Part shown: one piece after another, positions 22,497 through 33,310 of the stretch
Layout of the letters: each line of letters opens with the position of its first letter
Numbering within the stretch: the stretch's first letter is position 1
NCBI GenBank assembly: GCA_020698575.1
Contig: CM036245.1
Location: forward strand, 10,383,479 to 10,447,478
Origin: Bostrychus sinensis
Taxonomy: Eukaryota > Chordata > Actinopteri > Gobiiformes > Eleotridae
Length of the DNA: 64,000 bases
Direction: 5' to 3'
Notes under the pieces: model-generated
The model's database searches: none
Seen by the model: only the letters and a program-made list of their open reading frames with translations
What the model was told of the DNA's origin: nothing
Made by a program: the position numbers and the translations under genes

Positions 22497-23567
22497 CAGT
22501 GATTCTGACCACCTCAGAAAATATCTGCCTCATCAAGCACCAGCTTTAACAGAGTCTAAACCAGGATTAAACTAGGTCTAGACTAGATTTAAAACCAGGA
22601 TTAAACTAGGCCCAAACCAGGTCTCAACCAAGTCTAAACCAGATATAAACCAGGCCCAAACCAGGTCTAAACTAAGTCTAAACCAGATATAAACCAGGCC
22701 CAAACCAGGTCTCAACCAAGTCTAAACCAGATATAAACCAGGCCCAAACCAGGTCTAAACTAAGTCTAACCAAAATCTAAACCAGGCCCAAACCAGGTCT
22801 AAACTAAGTCTAACCAAGATCTAAACCAGGTCTAAACTAGGCCTAAACCAGGTCTAAACCGGATCTAAACCAGGCCCAAACCAGGTCTAAACTAGGTCTA
22901 AACTAGTCTCAAACCTAGGTCTAAACTAGGCCTAAACCAGGTCTAAACCGGATCTAAACCAGGCCCAAACCAGGTCTAAACCTGGTCTAAACTAAGTCTA
23001 AACCAGATCTAAACCAGGCCCAAACCAGGTCTAAACTAGGTCTAAACCAGATCTAAACTAGGTCTAAACCTGGTCTAAACTAAGTCTAAACCAGATCTAA
23101 ATAAGGTCTAAACCTGGTCTAAACCAAGCCTAAACCAGATCTAAACTAGGTCTAAACCTGGTCTAAACTAGTCTCAAACCTAGGTCTAAACTAGGCCTAA
23201 ACCAGATCTACCCAAACCAGGTCTAAACTAGGTCTAAACCAGATCTAAACTAGGTCTAAACCTGGTCTAAACTAAGTCTAAACCAGATCTAAATAAGGTC
23301 TAAACCTGGTCTAAACCAAGCCTAAACCAGATCTAAACTAGGTCTAAACCTGGTCTAAACTAGTCTCAAACCTAGGTCTAAACTAGGCCTAAACCAGATC
23401 TAAACTAGGTCTAAACCTAGTGTAAACTAAGTCTAAACCAGATCTGACTAGGCCCAAACCAGGTCTAAACTAGGTCTAAACCAGATCTAAACCAGATCTT
23501 AACCAGAAGTCCAAAAAGAAGAAGAAGTGGTAGAAAAGACCTGCGTACCACAGTTTGAGAACCACTG
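22497..23567 (-). mobile_element. Minisatellite array B, bounded by CAGTG-TTCT-type inverted ends
   Basis: The left terminus is CAGTGATTCTGACCACCTCA with AGAAAATAT; the right terminus is TACCACAGTTTGAGAACCACTG. These are the reverse complements of the right and left ends of the array D element, so the whole unit lies in inverted orientation. Between them (22550-23510) are about 80 imperfect 11-13 bp units such as GTCTAAACCAGGCCCAAACC and CTAAACTAGG. Some blocks of about 200 bp repeat almost exactly (about 23030-23190 and 23220-23370). The flanking 8-mers do not match. Confidence 0.75.
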
Positions 23568-23789
23568 CCATGGACCATGCTGACTCTGATCTAAATGGGG
23601 TGAGCCACTTCTTTCAGACTGGTTTAACGTTCATCCATACAACAATAAGAAACAACAACCATCCTGTCTGCAGAAATACTTCTCTATTTCTTCATCTGTC
23701 TGCATGCAATTGTCTCTAAATCAATTTCCCGACCTTCAGGACTCGCTGCATGCACTTTGTCACTAGTTGCAGGATTGATAACTGGATTA

Positions 23790-24110
23790 CAGGCTCAATA
23801 ATAAAGCACACAATGGCTTTCTTTGATAACACAGCACAGTGAGAGCGTAGAGGCGCGCAGGGAAATCTGGGCCTCGTACAAAAACCACGGAGGATTACTA
23901 AATAAAAGAGCCATAAAACAGGGTCCTCTGGCTCCGGCAGAGGGCTTATGCTAACACACAGCGGTAATGATTTTAATATCTGTGCTTAGTGCGAGAGACC
24001 TCACGCTGTAAATTTCAAAAGCACAGAGTCCGGAGAGAGATACAGAGCAACACTGACTTTTTATCTGCCGTCTTTTGCCTCTTTGCTGTGGGAAATATGC
24101 AGAATTTGTG
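23790..24110. other. Non-repetitive block, candidate conserved noncoding sequence
   Basis: Includes GATTACTAAATAAAAGAGCC and GCGGTAATGATTTTAATATC, AT-rich homeodomain-type motifs in GC-richer surroundings. No copy elsewhere in the window. Function is inference only. Confidence 0.25.
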
Positions 24111-24269
24111 CCTGATTGACTCCAAATGCATTTACTATCATTTTCTCATGCCTCAATATTAGATATAATGAACAATCAGGCTACAAAGCTGCACACGTAA
24201 ACAGAAAATGTGTTCACAAAGTTGGCTGCATATACCACCAGTGCTTCTTCATTCATCTTCTGCTTTTTT

Positions 24270-24430
24270 ATGTTAGGGGCTGTCGGTGGCTAGAGCCTAT
24301 CCCAGCAACTATGGGCCTGAGGAGGGGTACACAGAGACATAACAGACCACAATGCACTTACATTGATTCATTTTGGACAGATCCACATTTTCCTCACCCA
24401 TGCTGAGAGGCAGGATTGGTAACCACTCTG
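24270..24430 (-). repeat. SINE-like body fragment, reverse orientation
   Basis: GGCTAGAGCCTATCCCAGCA, ACACAGAGACATAACAG and GCAGGATTGGTAACCACTCT correspond to the reverse complement of the body and head of the element at 44647-45021. Middle portion lost. Confidence 0.5.
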
Positions 24431-24633
24431 CCAGTGTAACTAGTTTTAAACAAAGCATTACGGATTCATCTTATTACTTTAAATGGAAGCCAAATTTATG
24501 CAGTCTCAATTCTGGGAACACTTTAGAATAACTTACAGCTATTAAGCAGTAATGAAGCATTAATAAACATGTAATTAACAATAATTTTAAAAAATATACA
24601 GTTTAGAGTTCTGGAATTACCACTGATGTGTAA

Positions 24634-24682
24634 TACTACTACTACTACTACTACTAATAATAATAATAATAATAATAATAAT
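24634..24682. repeat. (TAC)n-(TAA)n compound microsatellite
   Basis: About seven TAC units followed by about nine TAA units, inside the GGTAACAC-type MITE. Confidence 0.95.
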
Positions 24683-24756
24683 TTTGTGTTGATTAAATTA
24701 GCATATTACTGAGAAATGAAACATTAATAACAATGTTTATGATGCACTGATGTTTA

Positions 24757-24993
24757 TAAACGTTGAAGTAGCTCAGTCGATAGTGATGTTCTCCCGCTAA
24801 CCCAAAGGTTGGTGGTTCAATCCCCACTACTGGCCTTGCATACTTTTGTTTTGTACTTGGGCAAGACACTTCACCCAGCCTGTGGTGTTCGGAGAGGTCG
24901 CAGGCGCAGATTGGCAGCCACACTTCCATCAGTCTGTCCCAGGGCAGCTGTTGCTACAGGAGTGTGACTGAGGAGAGAAGGAATAATGCAATA
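24757..24993 (+). mobile_element. tRNA-headed SINE-like repeat inserted in a MITE
   Basis: Box A TAGCTCAGTCGA at 24769-24780 and a perfect box B GGTTCAATCCC at 24814-24824. The body has CTTGGGCAAGACACTTCACC, GGGCAGCTGTTGCTACAG and TGACTGAGGAGAGAAGGAAT, as at 19277-19600. The B-box spacing of about 34 bp from box A fits a tRNA-derived head. Confidence 0.8.
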
Positions 24994-25214
24994 ATTTTGC
25001 ATTGATTTAAATTAGCTTATTACTAAGGAATTAAACATTAATAACAATGTTTACAACGCACTGGTGTTTATAAATGTTAAAGTAATGCTTTGTAAATAAC
25101 CAAATAACTATTTACTAAACCTTAACTAACTCTTAATTACTGCTTGATAGTGTGAGTTATTCTAAAGTGTTACCTCAGTTTCCTCTTTAGGATGATCCCT
25201 TCAGAGGTCAGTCT

Positions 25215-25300
25215 GGCATAGGTTATTTTACCCAGGATGCCCTACCCTGTCTGTTTATCCCAGAGTAGGACCGGCACAACAGTGACCTTGTGCCTTAATA
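25215..25300. repeat. Fragment of a GATGCCCT-type fish repeat
   Basis: ACCCAGGATGCCCTACCCTG followed by a TTATCCCAGAGTAGGACCGGCAC-like stretch; related to 43190-43270. Confidence 0.4.
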
Positions 25301-26269
25301 TGCATTTTCTATTCCATTATTTTTATTTTGAAAAAAACAAAAACAAAAAACAAACATTTCCATGTACCTGCTGGCTTTTTCATGATCAACTTTTAAATTA
25401 AAAATTAGATTGTTTTTATTGTTTTTAATGCCACAGTAACCAGTGATATATTCCTTCCTGTGAGCTCAGGCCTCTCCTCTGAGCACAAGCAGACATCGGG
25501 GAGAATGAATCAATTTATTTTTCGGCACAAAAGGAACAAATCTTCTCATATCTCTGAAATTGTGACACCACTTGGAGGTTGTTCAAGCATCTGGCAAGGT
25601 GCATCAAAGCAATTCCCAAAACGTCCAAATGCTTTCTTTCAAAGGGGTTTTCTATTAGGCAACAATTTAGCCAAAATGTGATAAGAAGTGAAAAGAGGGA
25701 AGAAGGAACAGTGCCTCTGCTCTCTGGCCTCTGTCTTTTGGCTCTGCATCTGTTCATTGTTAAATGCATACCGATTTCAGGACTGCATATTGTTTTCTCT
25801 GTGCTGGAAAATAAAAGAAATAGCATAGACTATAGAGACATACACCGATCAGGCATAACATTATGACCACCAACATGCCTAATTTGCCGTCCCATACAAA
25901 ACAAATACAATGCACTGTTTATTCTGAGACCTTTCTCTCAGAACCAGCATTAACTTCTTCAGTAGCTCATCTGTTTTTCTGTTTGATTAACCTTAATGAT
26001 CTTCAGGTTAGAAAACATCAGGACTTATCAGAATGCACAAGTATGTTCTCCAGTTCTCATCTTCCCAGGTTTCTATGGACCGGGGCCCACAGGTAAACGC
26101 TCCACTCCACAAGAGCTACAGTTTTGGAGACGCTCTGACCCAGCCCACTAGCCATCACTCAAATCATTAAACTTGCCCATATTTCCTGCTTTTAACATAT
26201 TAACTTTGAGGACAAATTGTTCACTTGCTGCTTATTATACCGCAGCCACTCACAGGTGCATGATGAATT

Positions 26270-27010
26270 CAGTTTAATTCAATTCAGTTTTATTTCTATA
26301 GCCCAGTATCACAACTACAGTCGCCTCAAAGGGCCTCACAAACAGTTACACACAATCAGACATAACATACAATCAACATAAACAATAACTACGCTAAACT
26401 AAGCAGACCCAGGAGATCGATTTATGCTCTTCTGTTTAAAAGCGTCGATTTACACCAAGGGCAACAGAGCTGCTGTTGTTTTACCGACCACTCACCGTCT
26501 AAACACAAAAACTGTCGCCAGGCATTTAACTTGTGCATGTTGTTCCTGTAAAATGGCTGCTTGGCACCGCAAATTACGTTACATTTCTCTCTTTCAAGAA
26601 TGAATTTTTCCATGTGCCGCCTTTACATTACTGCTGTGTCAGTGAGCCTTTATTTTGAAACTGTTTCCCGTGTTTCCTCGGCTGTAGCTCTGCAGATCGT
26701 CGCTTGAAATATAGAATTCAAACCTATCTGTAGTGAAGCGGAGCGGCAAGTCATTCCCGGGACAGTTGTGTGCTGTCGTTGGTATGAATTGTCAGACTGA
26801 ATAAAGAGAAAGCGGTTTCGACGCGGCTGCTGCAACGCTGCCGTTCCACGCTGCTTTTGGTGTAAACTGGAGGTAAGGAAAAAAAAACAGCTGTGGGAAA
26901 AAAGAAGAAACATTATGCAGCCCATTGAAGGCGAGATCCTCTTCCTGGATGGACTGGCAAAATGTGTCATGGACTGTTAGTAAATTAGCTCATCTATAGG
27001 CTCCTAGTTC
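26270..27010 (-). mobile_element. LINE-type 3' end (ATTGAATTGA tail), split by a further insertion
   Basis: On the minus strand it ends in an AATTGAATT-type tail after a CTGGGCTATAGAAATAAAAC motif. It matches 35738-36090 along CAGTATCACAAC, GTCGCCTCAAAGGG, CTGTGGGAAAAAAGAAGAAA and TTAGCTCATCTATAGG. The uninterrupted copy shows that only about 26 bp separate CAGACCCAGGA and GGTAAGGAAAAA; here 26413-26872 has replaced them. The tail is typical of CR1/L2-like retroelements. Confidence 0.7.
26413..26875 (-). mobile_element. PIF/Harbinger-like element with a MADF-like ORF remnant
   Basis: Inverted termini GATTTACACCAA (26447) and TTGGTGTAAACTGG (near 26870). The subterminal GCTGCTGCAACGCTGCCGTT matches GCTGCTGCAACGCCCCCGTG of the element at 58954-59649. 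The minus-strand frame 26422-26613 has MEKFILEREKCNVI and FYRNNMHKLNAWRQF, which fits the start of a MADF domain (acidic/hydrophobic helix, then P-FY-N...AW). MADF/Myb-like proteins accompany transposases in Harbinger elements. No DDE transposase is seen, so it is a deletion derivative. Confidence 0.65.
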
Positions 27011-27085
27011 AGGTCAGATTAAGAGATAATCTGTGTTTTTCACTTCACCTGTCAGTTGTCATAACGTTTTACTTGATCAATGTGT

Positions 27086-27632
27086 TGTGCTGACAAGTTA
27101 GAATTAAGTATGGTATAGTAAGTATAAATTGTAGCTTGCAGCTGGGGGCCTAGTATAGACGCTGAACATACTTCAGTCTATTGGAACTATATGGCCCACA
27201 TACAGAGCAATCCCCATGCATCCCATCCACCCACTGACAAACTCGGAGTCTCTCGCAGTGCGTGGACCTCCTCTGGCTATATCTGTCCACGGTGGTTTGT
27301 GTAAAGAGTCCAACACCTCGTTAGTGGACAGATAGATGCTGCTCCTGCTGCTACCTCCACTTCCTGCATCTTCTCTCCATCTCCATCCCGCTGCCCTCAC
27401 TCTTAACCTGTCCTGAGGGGGATCCACAGAACAAAGTTAGACTAATGAGAGAAGAAGTGAAGAAGTCTAGAGGTCCATGTGATGTGGACAGCACATTCAT
27501 GATCTTTTACTGAGAAATACAAGCATCTCCTATATTATATTCTCTCCTACTTTCTTTTCAAAAGCAAGACAGTCTGGTTCCTCACTCGCAGCGAAGCATT
27601 TCTCTCCGGTCAATTTAGATCAGTCTTATCAC
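27086..27632. other. No recognised feature
   Basis: Non-repetitive mixed sequence. An 84-codon minus-strand frame (27173-27427) shows no recognisable domain. Confidence 0.25.
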
Positions 27633-27760
27633 AGCCGTTTAGATTAGATTAGATTGAACTTTATTAATCTCACAGTGGAGAAATTCACCTGTTCAGGCAG
27701 CTCTTAAATGCTTAAAATACTTAGAATAAAGGGCAGAAAGCAAGAAAATAAAGTGCGCAT
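27633..27760 (-). repeat. LINE-like tail fragment (ACTTTATTAATCTC)
   Basis: Three AGATT units precede TGAACTTTATTAATCTCACA and GGAGAAATTCACCTGTTCAG. Fish retroelement ends often carry an ACTTTATT plus GGGAAATTCA combination on the antisense strand. Family not assigned. Confidence 0.4.
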
Positions 27761-27939
27761 GCATCAAAAACACAAAGGTGCAATATAAATTATTTACATG
27801 AAAATGTAAAAAGCTATATGTAACATCAGAGATATAAAAATATAAAATTTTCAGTGCAAAGCAACCACACAGGCTTTAAACATATTTATCTGCAGCGCTA
27901 CTTGCAAATGTGGAAGCTAACCAAGCTAATTTAATAACT

Positions 27940-28330
27940 TCTCTGACCTGATTAACAGCGTTTAGTGCTTTCCTTCCTGTTGTGCTGAAGTCTGTGTTTT
28001 TGTTTAGTCCTTTGTAGTTTTTTTTTTTCTTCATCTTGTTTTCATTTTAACAACAGTAAAGTCCTGTTGACGTCCAACGTAATGAACACATTCAAACAAA
28101 CCCACTTTGTACAACCGGCTTCTGCTGCTGTCCCCTCCATTTTGGAGTTTTATGACAAAAACAGCAAGAATCCATGTTTATTTGGGTCAGTGGTGAGCTG
28201 CTTACGTCCAGACCTATGTTTCTCTGATTGGTTACTCTATCTGTAATTGTTCCGCCCATAGAAACAAAATTTAAGCAATGGGATACCAGACTAATTTCTT
28301 TGTCTAGAGTAGGAAAAGAGTTTGTCTGGA
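27940..28330 (+). repeat. Dispersed repeat R3 copy, plus orientation
   Basis: Matches 63520-63865 and the reverse of 6440-6860: AAGTCTGTGTTTTTGTTTAG, AGTCCTGTTGACGTCCAACG, TGTTTCTCTGATTGGTTACT and GTAATTGTTCCGCCCATAGA. Ends not defined. Confidence 0.65.
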
Positions 28331-28479
28331 TCGTACATATAACCTCAGTTGAGTGATATCTAAATCTATTAAGGCAAGGAATCCTCTTTCAAAACTCCTG
28401 TCAGCTTCTTAAGTTTTACCGTCCGTAGTCAGCCCTTTGCTAAATTAATCCCAAATTTATGCGCTGTAAAAATACCAGG

Positions 28480-29180
28480 CTCTGAAATCTCCAGTGTTTT
28501 GAAAAACAGATATCAGCATGCAAGCCCTCATTGGACGTATCAGATCCAAACCTCCCGTTGTCAGCTCGCTCCATCTGACAAAGCACTTATCTGTCCTGTC
28601 GTGTGTGTATCTTTTTCATGGACTGGACTAAATCCAAGCTTCGCTGAGAGCTTCCCACCAGAATCCTCCCCTGAAGGGCCGCCATCAATCCCCGGCTCCT
28701 CTTTCATGTCTAATCGACTTTTACAAGCCCCGCTGCTCATAGGCCGACTCTTTACGGCTTTTGCTGCTGATTGGCCGGATGAGCGAGCACGGCGGAGTGA
28801 CACAGGTGCAAAACATTACTCCTTAACCAGAGTGGATTACTAACAGGTGTGTGTGCGGCGGCGCAGAGGGGCAAGGTGACTTTGTTTATGAAAAAAGAGC
28901 AGCGGTGAGAGCTAACATGTCTGAACGACACAGGAGTTTCATGAGGTGAACTGACGCGTTTCGGTAAGTTACAGTCATTTTCATTTTTACAAAGACGGTT
29001 TGGCTGTAAGTTCAGGAGTGCAACATCTGCTTTTGTCAGTTTTAAAGGGGAAAACGTTTTACTTTTTACCTTAACTAAACCGTTTCTGAGTCCATGTGAT
29101 GGCTCAGTGAGTTGTTGCAGGGTGAATAAAGGCCCCTGGTGTATCTCGAAGTCTTGGGTCTTACACGAAGGCAACACGGT
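28480..29180. other. Mixed non-repetitive block
   Basis: GC-richer, with opposing frames of 114 codons (28499-28843, plus) and 141 codons (28752-29177, minus). Neither shows a recognisable domain, signal peptide or biased composition, and they overlap on opposite strands, so neither is called. Contains CACGGCGGAGTGACACAG and GTTTATGAAAAAAGAGCAGC. Confidence 0.2.
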
Positions 29181-29215
29181 GGCAGTAGCTCAGATGGTTG
29201 AGCCGTTTGTCCCAT
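29175..29215 (+). repeat. tRNA-like SINE head fragment
   Basis: GGTGGCAGTAGCTCAGATGG followed by TTGAGCCG resembles a box A region; the rest of the element is missing. Confidence 0.4.
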
Positions 29216-29521
29216 AGAGATAAATGAAACACTAGAATGGAAACTCACTGGTTAACTGCAGTAACTGACTCCAGAACAGCCGCCATATTGTGACTGTAGC
29301 CTTTCTATCAAGTGTCATGTAAACAAACGGAGCTGCAGTTGATTTCATTATATTCTTTTAATTTCTTTTTTTTTTTTATTTGATAAAATGTTTATATTGG
29401 TGCCTGATCTCATGTCTAGTCTTATTTAATGTACTTGCTTCTGCTCAGAGACATTTTGGACAATTCTCAGTTTCCAATTTGGTATAATGGCATATTTCTT
29501 ATAATTGTTATTTTTCTCTTA

Positions 29522-30081
29522 TACCACTGGTCTACAAGCAAAATGCTTACAGAACAAAAGTACGAAATTTTTCTTGGATTAGGTCACTAATAAAGAAAAA
29601 GTAAGTCAGAAGTGCAGATTGGCTATAGTTTCCAAGAAACAGTATTGGGTCAAAATAGGAAATTTATGCAAAGTAAGGCAAAAACGGTAGTTTATCAGAA
29701 GGTACAGTGTCTACAAGCAACCAGTTCTATCTGAAAGCCTGTCTGCACATTCAATACATTCATTTTAATATGTCTAGAGTTTTGACATAAAATGTTTTGT
29801 TTTTATTTGCAGAAATCTCTCTCTTGGAAGTGGATAAAATGCATGCATGTAGAAAAATTAAATATTTTCAAAATATAAATATTATTTTTAAGCAAAAATG
29901 CCTAAATCTATTGTAGAAACAGATGTGATTTTGATGTGAAACAATATCATTAAATATCTTGAATACATTAGCACCAGCACAGTTATCAATTGATTTTCAG
30001 TTCATCTTATCAAAATAAATGAGATTTAGCCACTTTTATCTCAGAAGCAGATCGCGTCCAAAAATTTGTAGACCAGTGTTA
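29522..30081 (-). mobile_element. CACTGGTCTACAA MITE, 556 bp, TA target duplication (copy 1)
   Basis: The element spans 29524-30079 with ends CCACTGGTCTACAA and TTGTAGACCAGTGT and flanking TA (29522-29523, 30080-30081). It is the near-exact reverse complement of 50859-51420 along its full length, for example TGTGCAGACAGG / CCTGTCTGCACA and CTCTAGACATATTAAAATGA. The TA duplication suggests a Tc1/mariner-type origin. No transposase. Confidence 0.9.
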
Positions 30082-30299
30082 TTGGTGCAATGCTCATCTG
30101 TTGTAATACCTTTACAAACAGAAACATACAGTGGATCTGGATAAAAGTAGAGACCTCTGCAATATTATTATATTTCAGTGAAAAATTTACTAATAGAGAC
30201 TGCCAGACTTATTATGAATTCAAAAATACCACTGTTTCTCAATTTCCAACATTTATTTTTTGAAGTTACGTTGTTGTTTTTACATGACTTACCATTAGA

Positions 30300-30605
30300 A
30301 AGAGTCTTATCCTACAGTCACAAGATGGCCGCCAGAATTGCCATGGAAGCAGTTGCTATGGCCACTAGATTCTATTTACAGTATCTCCATGGTTTGGCCA
30401 CTAACCAGAAGGTTGGCGGTTCAAACCCTGTTTCTATTATTGTATACTGCTGTGTCCTTGGGCAAGACACTTAACCCTCCTTGCCTCTAGTGTCTGCGTG
30501 CATTGGTGTATGAATGTGTGAGTGTGAATGGGTGAACGGTTCCTTAATGTAAAGTGCTTTGAGTGAAAATTGGAAAAAGTGCTGTATAAATGTATGTATT
30601 TTGAA
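30300..30605 (+). mobile_element. tRNA-headed SINE-like repeat
   Basis: Perfect box B GGTTCAAACCC at 30418-30428; box A is eroded. The body has TGTGTCCTTGGGCAAGACAC, GTGTATGAATGTGTGAGTGT and TGTAAAGTGCTTTGAGTG, ending GTGCTGTATAAATGTATG. This is a longer 3' region than the copies at 19.3 and 24.8 kb. Confidence 0.75.
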
Positions 30606-30889
30606 ATGCATTTAAAAATGTATTCTTTTTTATAGAATAGAATAAAAATATTGTCTCTTGCACACCATACACATAGTCACACACACTCATTAAAACAAAT
30701 TAAATATATATTAAAAAAAAATCTATAATTTTTTTTTTATTTATGTACTGGTTAGCCATAACAACTAGCATGCTATGGCTTTATTTCTTTTATGTTGGTC
30801 ATGTTTGGCACAGCAGCCAAAAGTCCGAGGACAAGAGTCAAGCTGAGCGAGGGGTCACACAGGAGTCAACCAAACTTGTGTATGAGTTT

Positions 30890-31290
30890 TTTTAAGGTGG
30901 ACTCACACCAAAAGCGACAAAATCTCTTCCCTTGGCTCAGTTCGCCCTTCCTCTGTCACCAGCTCACTCTCAGGTCGCTGACGAGGGGCGGGCAGATTCC
31001 TGTCCAGTGTCTGTCAAATCTTGTTCCATGTGATTGGTGGTCGCTTTGGTGATTTTGCTCATATTTGCATAAAGTTGACTTCAGTTCAGCTGCTGCCCCC
31101 GCGACCCGGCCCCGGATAAAGCGGAAGAAGATTCAGTTCAACTCAAAACTATGCCCAAGTCGCTTAATTTACGTTGCTCGGCACGTTTCGAGAGGCTTGT
31201 CACCTCCGCACACCAGCATACATAGGAAAAGAATGGTCACTGGTCACTTCGGTCGCTTGAGTTGCTGTTAGTGTGAGTCCAAAATGTAGG
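30890..31290 (+). mobile_element. Harbinger-like MITE with GGACTCACAC inverted ends
   Basis: The left end TGGACTCACACCAAAAGCGA and the right end GTTAGTGTGAGTCCA are inverted. Their style (ACTCACACC then AAAGCGAC) parallels 26413-26875 and 58954-59649. A target duplication was not clear. GC-rich interior, no domain recognised. Confidence 0.5.
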
Positions 31291-32435
31291 GGGAGCTCTG
31301 TAGAGAAAAAACATGACCAAAACAAATAAGCAAAGTTACATTCTTCCTCTTTAAATGGTTACAACCAAACTTGACCCACAGAAAAAAAACAACATACTTC
31401 TATACCATCTGCAAAAACTTGATCAAAAACATGACCTGAAACTTCACAAAAGGGATACATAAGTTTGTAACGTTGCTGCTTTTTAATAATTTTGATTTTT
31501 ATTCAGAACCAACATGAAGAGAGTCCTAATCTCACAATATCACATCAAGAAAGGAGTTGGTTAAAATATTTGTCAGGGAGCCAAGAGATCAAGCCATCGC
31601 CATCTTGATTGCTCACCCGAGAGTCCACATTGCTGTTTTTTTCAAGTTTCAGAAACGTGATGGCCGTGAGCAACCCCATAGCCAATTAGCCTTCGTCAAA
31701 CCTTTAAACTCCTAATAAAGCTACAGAATTTTCGAAAGGTCAAAGAGAAAGTATTGCTGACCTTGCTTTAAACCCTCAAAGTTTACTTTTAACAGTGGCA
31801 CTGCCGTAACATTGATACAGTGCATACAGATTCCTTTTATCAACTCAACCACAGTCATTCTCTTCATGGCCCCAGCGTGAACTTGGAGAAGCGTCTCAGG
31901 CGGTGTGGAACAACATGTAAAACAAGCTTATGTCACTCATTGCTCTGATGTTTCCCATAATGTAGTATATTTTTAATGGCAGTTACCCGGTCAGTGCGTA
32001 GCTGAAGCACACAGAGATGTCAGACTTGTATAAAATCAATTATTCATGTTCCGCAAGGCTAGAGCTTATTTTGGTTAAGAGTTTGAATCAATAGCAGAAC
32101 TGCAAGTGGCAAGTGTCCACTTCCAACCCGGTCCAAACTGTAAGGCACTCTGTCTTCCAAATGAAACGTGAAGGCCAAATTGTGTGCTGCGAGCTGCCAA
32201 AAAGATGTACGGCATGTTCCTCATTATTCTCCAAAAAGAAGTAATGACCAATTTGCTGCAAAGGAAAAGAAAAGATTTTGGACGCCACTCAGCCTAATTA
32301 CATGAAATCCAGATGTAAATGCGCTTAAGCCGTGTTCAAAATCATCCGCATGAGCTGCAAAAAGAAGTGATGGATTTGGTGTTTTTGGAACTAAGCCTTG
32401 TCGTGTACAATACTGTAGCAGGTGACAGCGACTTG
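31291..32435. other. No recognised feature
   Basis: Mixed sequence with no ORF of interest and no identified repeat end. 31560-31700 (CGCCATCTTGATTGCTCACC) may be an unassigned old repeat. Confidence 0.3.
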
Positions 32436-32439
32436 GAGG

Positions 32440-33310
32440 AGAGTAGATCCTGGTTTAGACCTGGTTTAGTTCTTGATCTGTCCTGGTTTAAAGTTTAATT
32501 TGTTCGCTTCAACCTGTCATGAGCTGTTGGTTCTTGATAGTCCTGCTTTAGTCCAATTTTAGTTCTCATTTAGTCCTTAATTTCCCCTTTTTTAGTTCTG
32601 GTTTGGCTCTTGTCTAGTTCTGGTTTTGACATGGTTTTGTTCTTGTTTAGTCCTGGTTTAGTCCTAGATTTGGTTCTTGATAGTCCTGCTTTAGTCCAAC
32701 TTTAGTTCTAATTTAGTCTTTAATTTGTCCATGTTTAGTTCTGGTTTACACCTTGTGTAGTTCTGGTTTTGACCCCCCTTTAGTTCTTGATCCGTTCTTG
32801 TTTAGTCCTGGGTTTGGTTCTTGATAGTCCTGCTTTAGTCCAACTTTAGTTCTCATTTAGTCCTTAATTTGTCCATGTTTAGTCCTGGTTTAGACCTTGT
32901 TTAGTTCTGGTTGTGACACAGTTTAGTTCTTGATTCTTCCTTCTTTAGTACTGGTTTAGTCCTGGATTTGGTTCTTGATTCGCCTTTGTTTAGTCCTGGT
33001 TTAGTTCTGGTTTAGACACAATTTTGGTCCTGGATTTATACATGGTTTAATTAAATTCTCTTTGTGACAGAGTTTATTTATGTTCAGTTCTGGTTTAGAC
33101 AAGGTTTAGACTTGGATTCCTTCATGGTTTAGTCAAAGTCTAGTTCTGTTTTTGTCCTGGTTTAGTCCTGGTATTGTCCTTGTTTTGTCCTTCTAATGAA
33201 TTTTTCGGTCACAAACTATTTTATCTTGACTAGCCCAGATTTGGGCCCGTTTAGTCACAGCCAAATATTTTCTGAGGTGCTTCTTGGTGTGAGAATTTTG
33301 AGAATCACTA
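32440..33310 (-). repeat. Minisatellite array C, core CTGGTTTAGTCC, about 144-bp higher-order unit
   Basis: Imperfect 11-13 bp units in the orientation opposite to arrays A and B. GGTTCTTGATAGTCCTGCTT recurs at 32529, 32672 and 32816 (143 and 144 bp apart), with a weaker repeat at 32970. The right flank has CCAAATATTTTCTGAGGTGC and TTTTGAGAATCACT, matching the right end of the array D element. No matching left end was found. Confidence 0.9.

Larger units (their letters stand above)
24514..25174. mobile_element. GGTAACACTTTAGAATAA-type MITE split by a SINE-like insertion
   Basis: The ends GGGAACACTTTAGAATAACT and, reverse-complemented on the right, GGTAACACTTTAGAATAACT are inverted. The interior matches the intact copy at 56158-56438 (CTGGAATTACCACTGATGT, TTAACTAACTCTTAATTA). 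A tRNA-headed repeat sits at about 24764-24990, flanked on both sides by near-identical 85-bp stretches of the host element. Confidence 0.75.
25841..27085 (-). mobile_element. Tc1/mariner-type element interrupted by nested insertions
   Basis: The left terminus CACCGATCAGGCATAACATT follows a TA at 25841-25842. Internal motifs TTCTGAGACCTTTCTCTCAG, CCACAAGAGCTACAGTTTTG and CACTCACAGGTGCATGATGA match the familiar fish Tc1-type element in antisense. The right end resumes at 27012 with AAGAGATAATCTGTGTTTTT and TCACCTGTCAGTTGTCATAA, ending near 27083. Between about 26270 and 27010 a LINE-type end is inserted, which itself contains a Harbinger-like insertion. The element has large internal deletions and encodes no intact transposase. 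Confidence 0.8.

Noticed and set aside
18010..23510. CRISPR-like direct repeats
   Set aside because: Units are 11-13 bp, contiguous and imperfect with no unique spacers, in a vertebrate genome. This is a minisatellite.
28499..29177. Overlapping frames of 114 and 141 codons on opposite strands
   Set aside because: No domain, no biased composition, mutually overlapping; expected by chance in GC-richer DNA.
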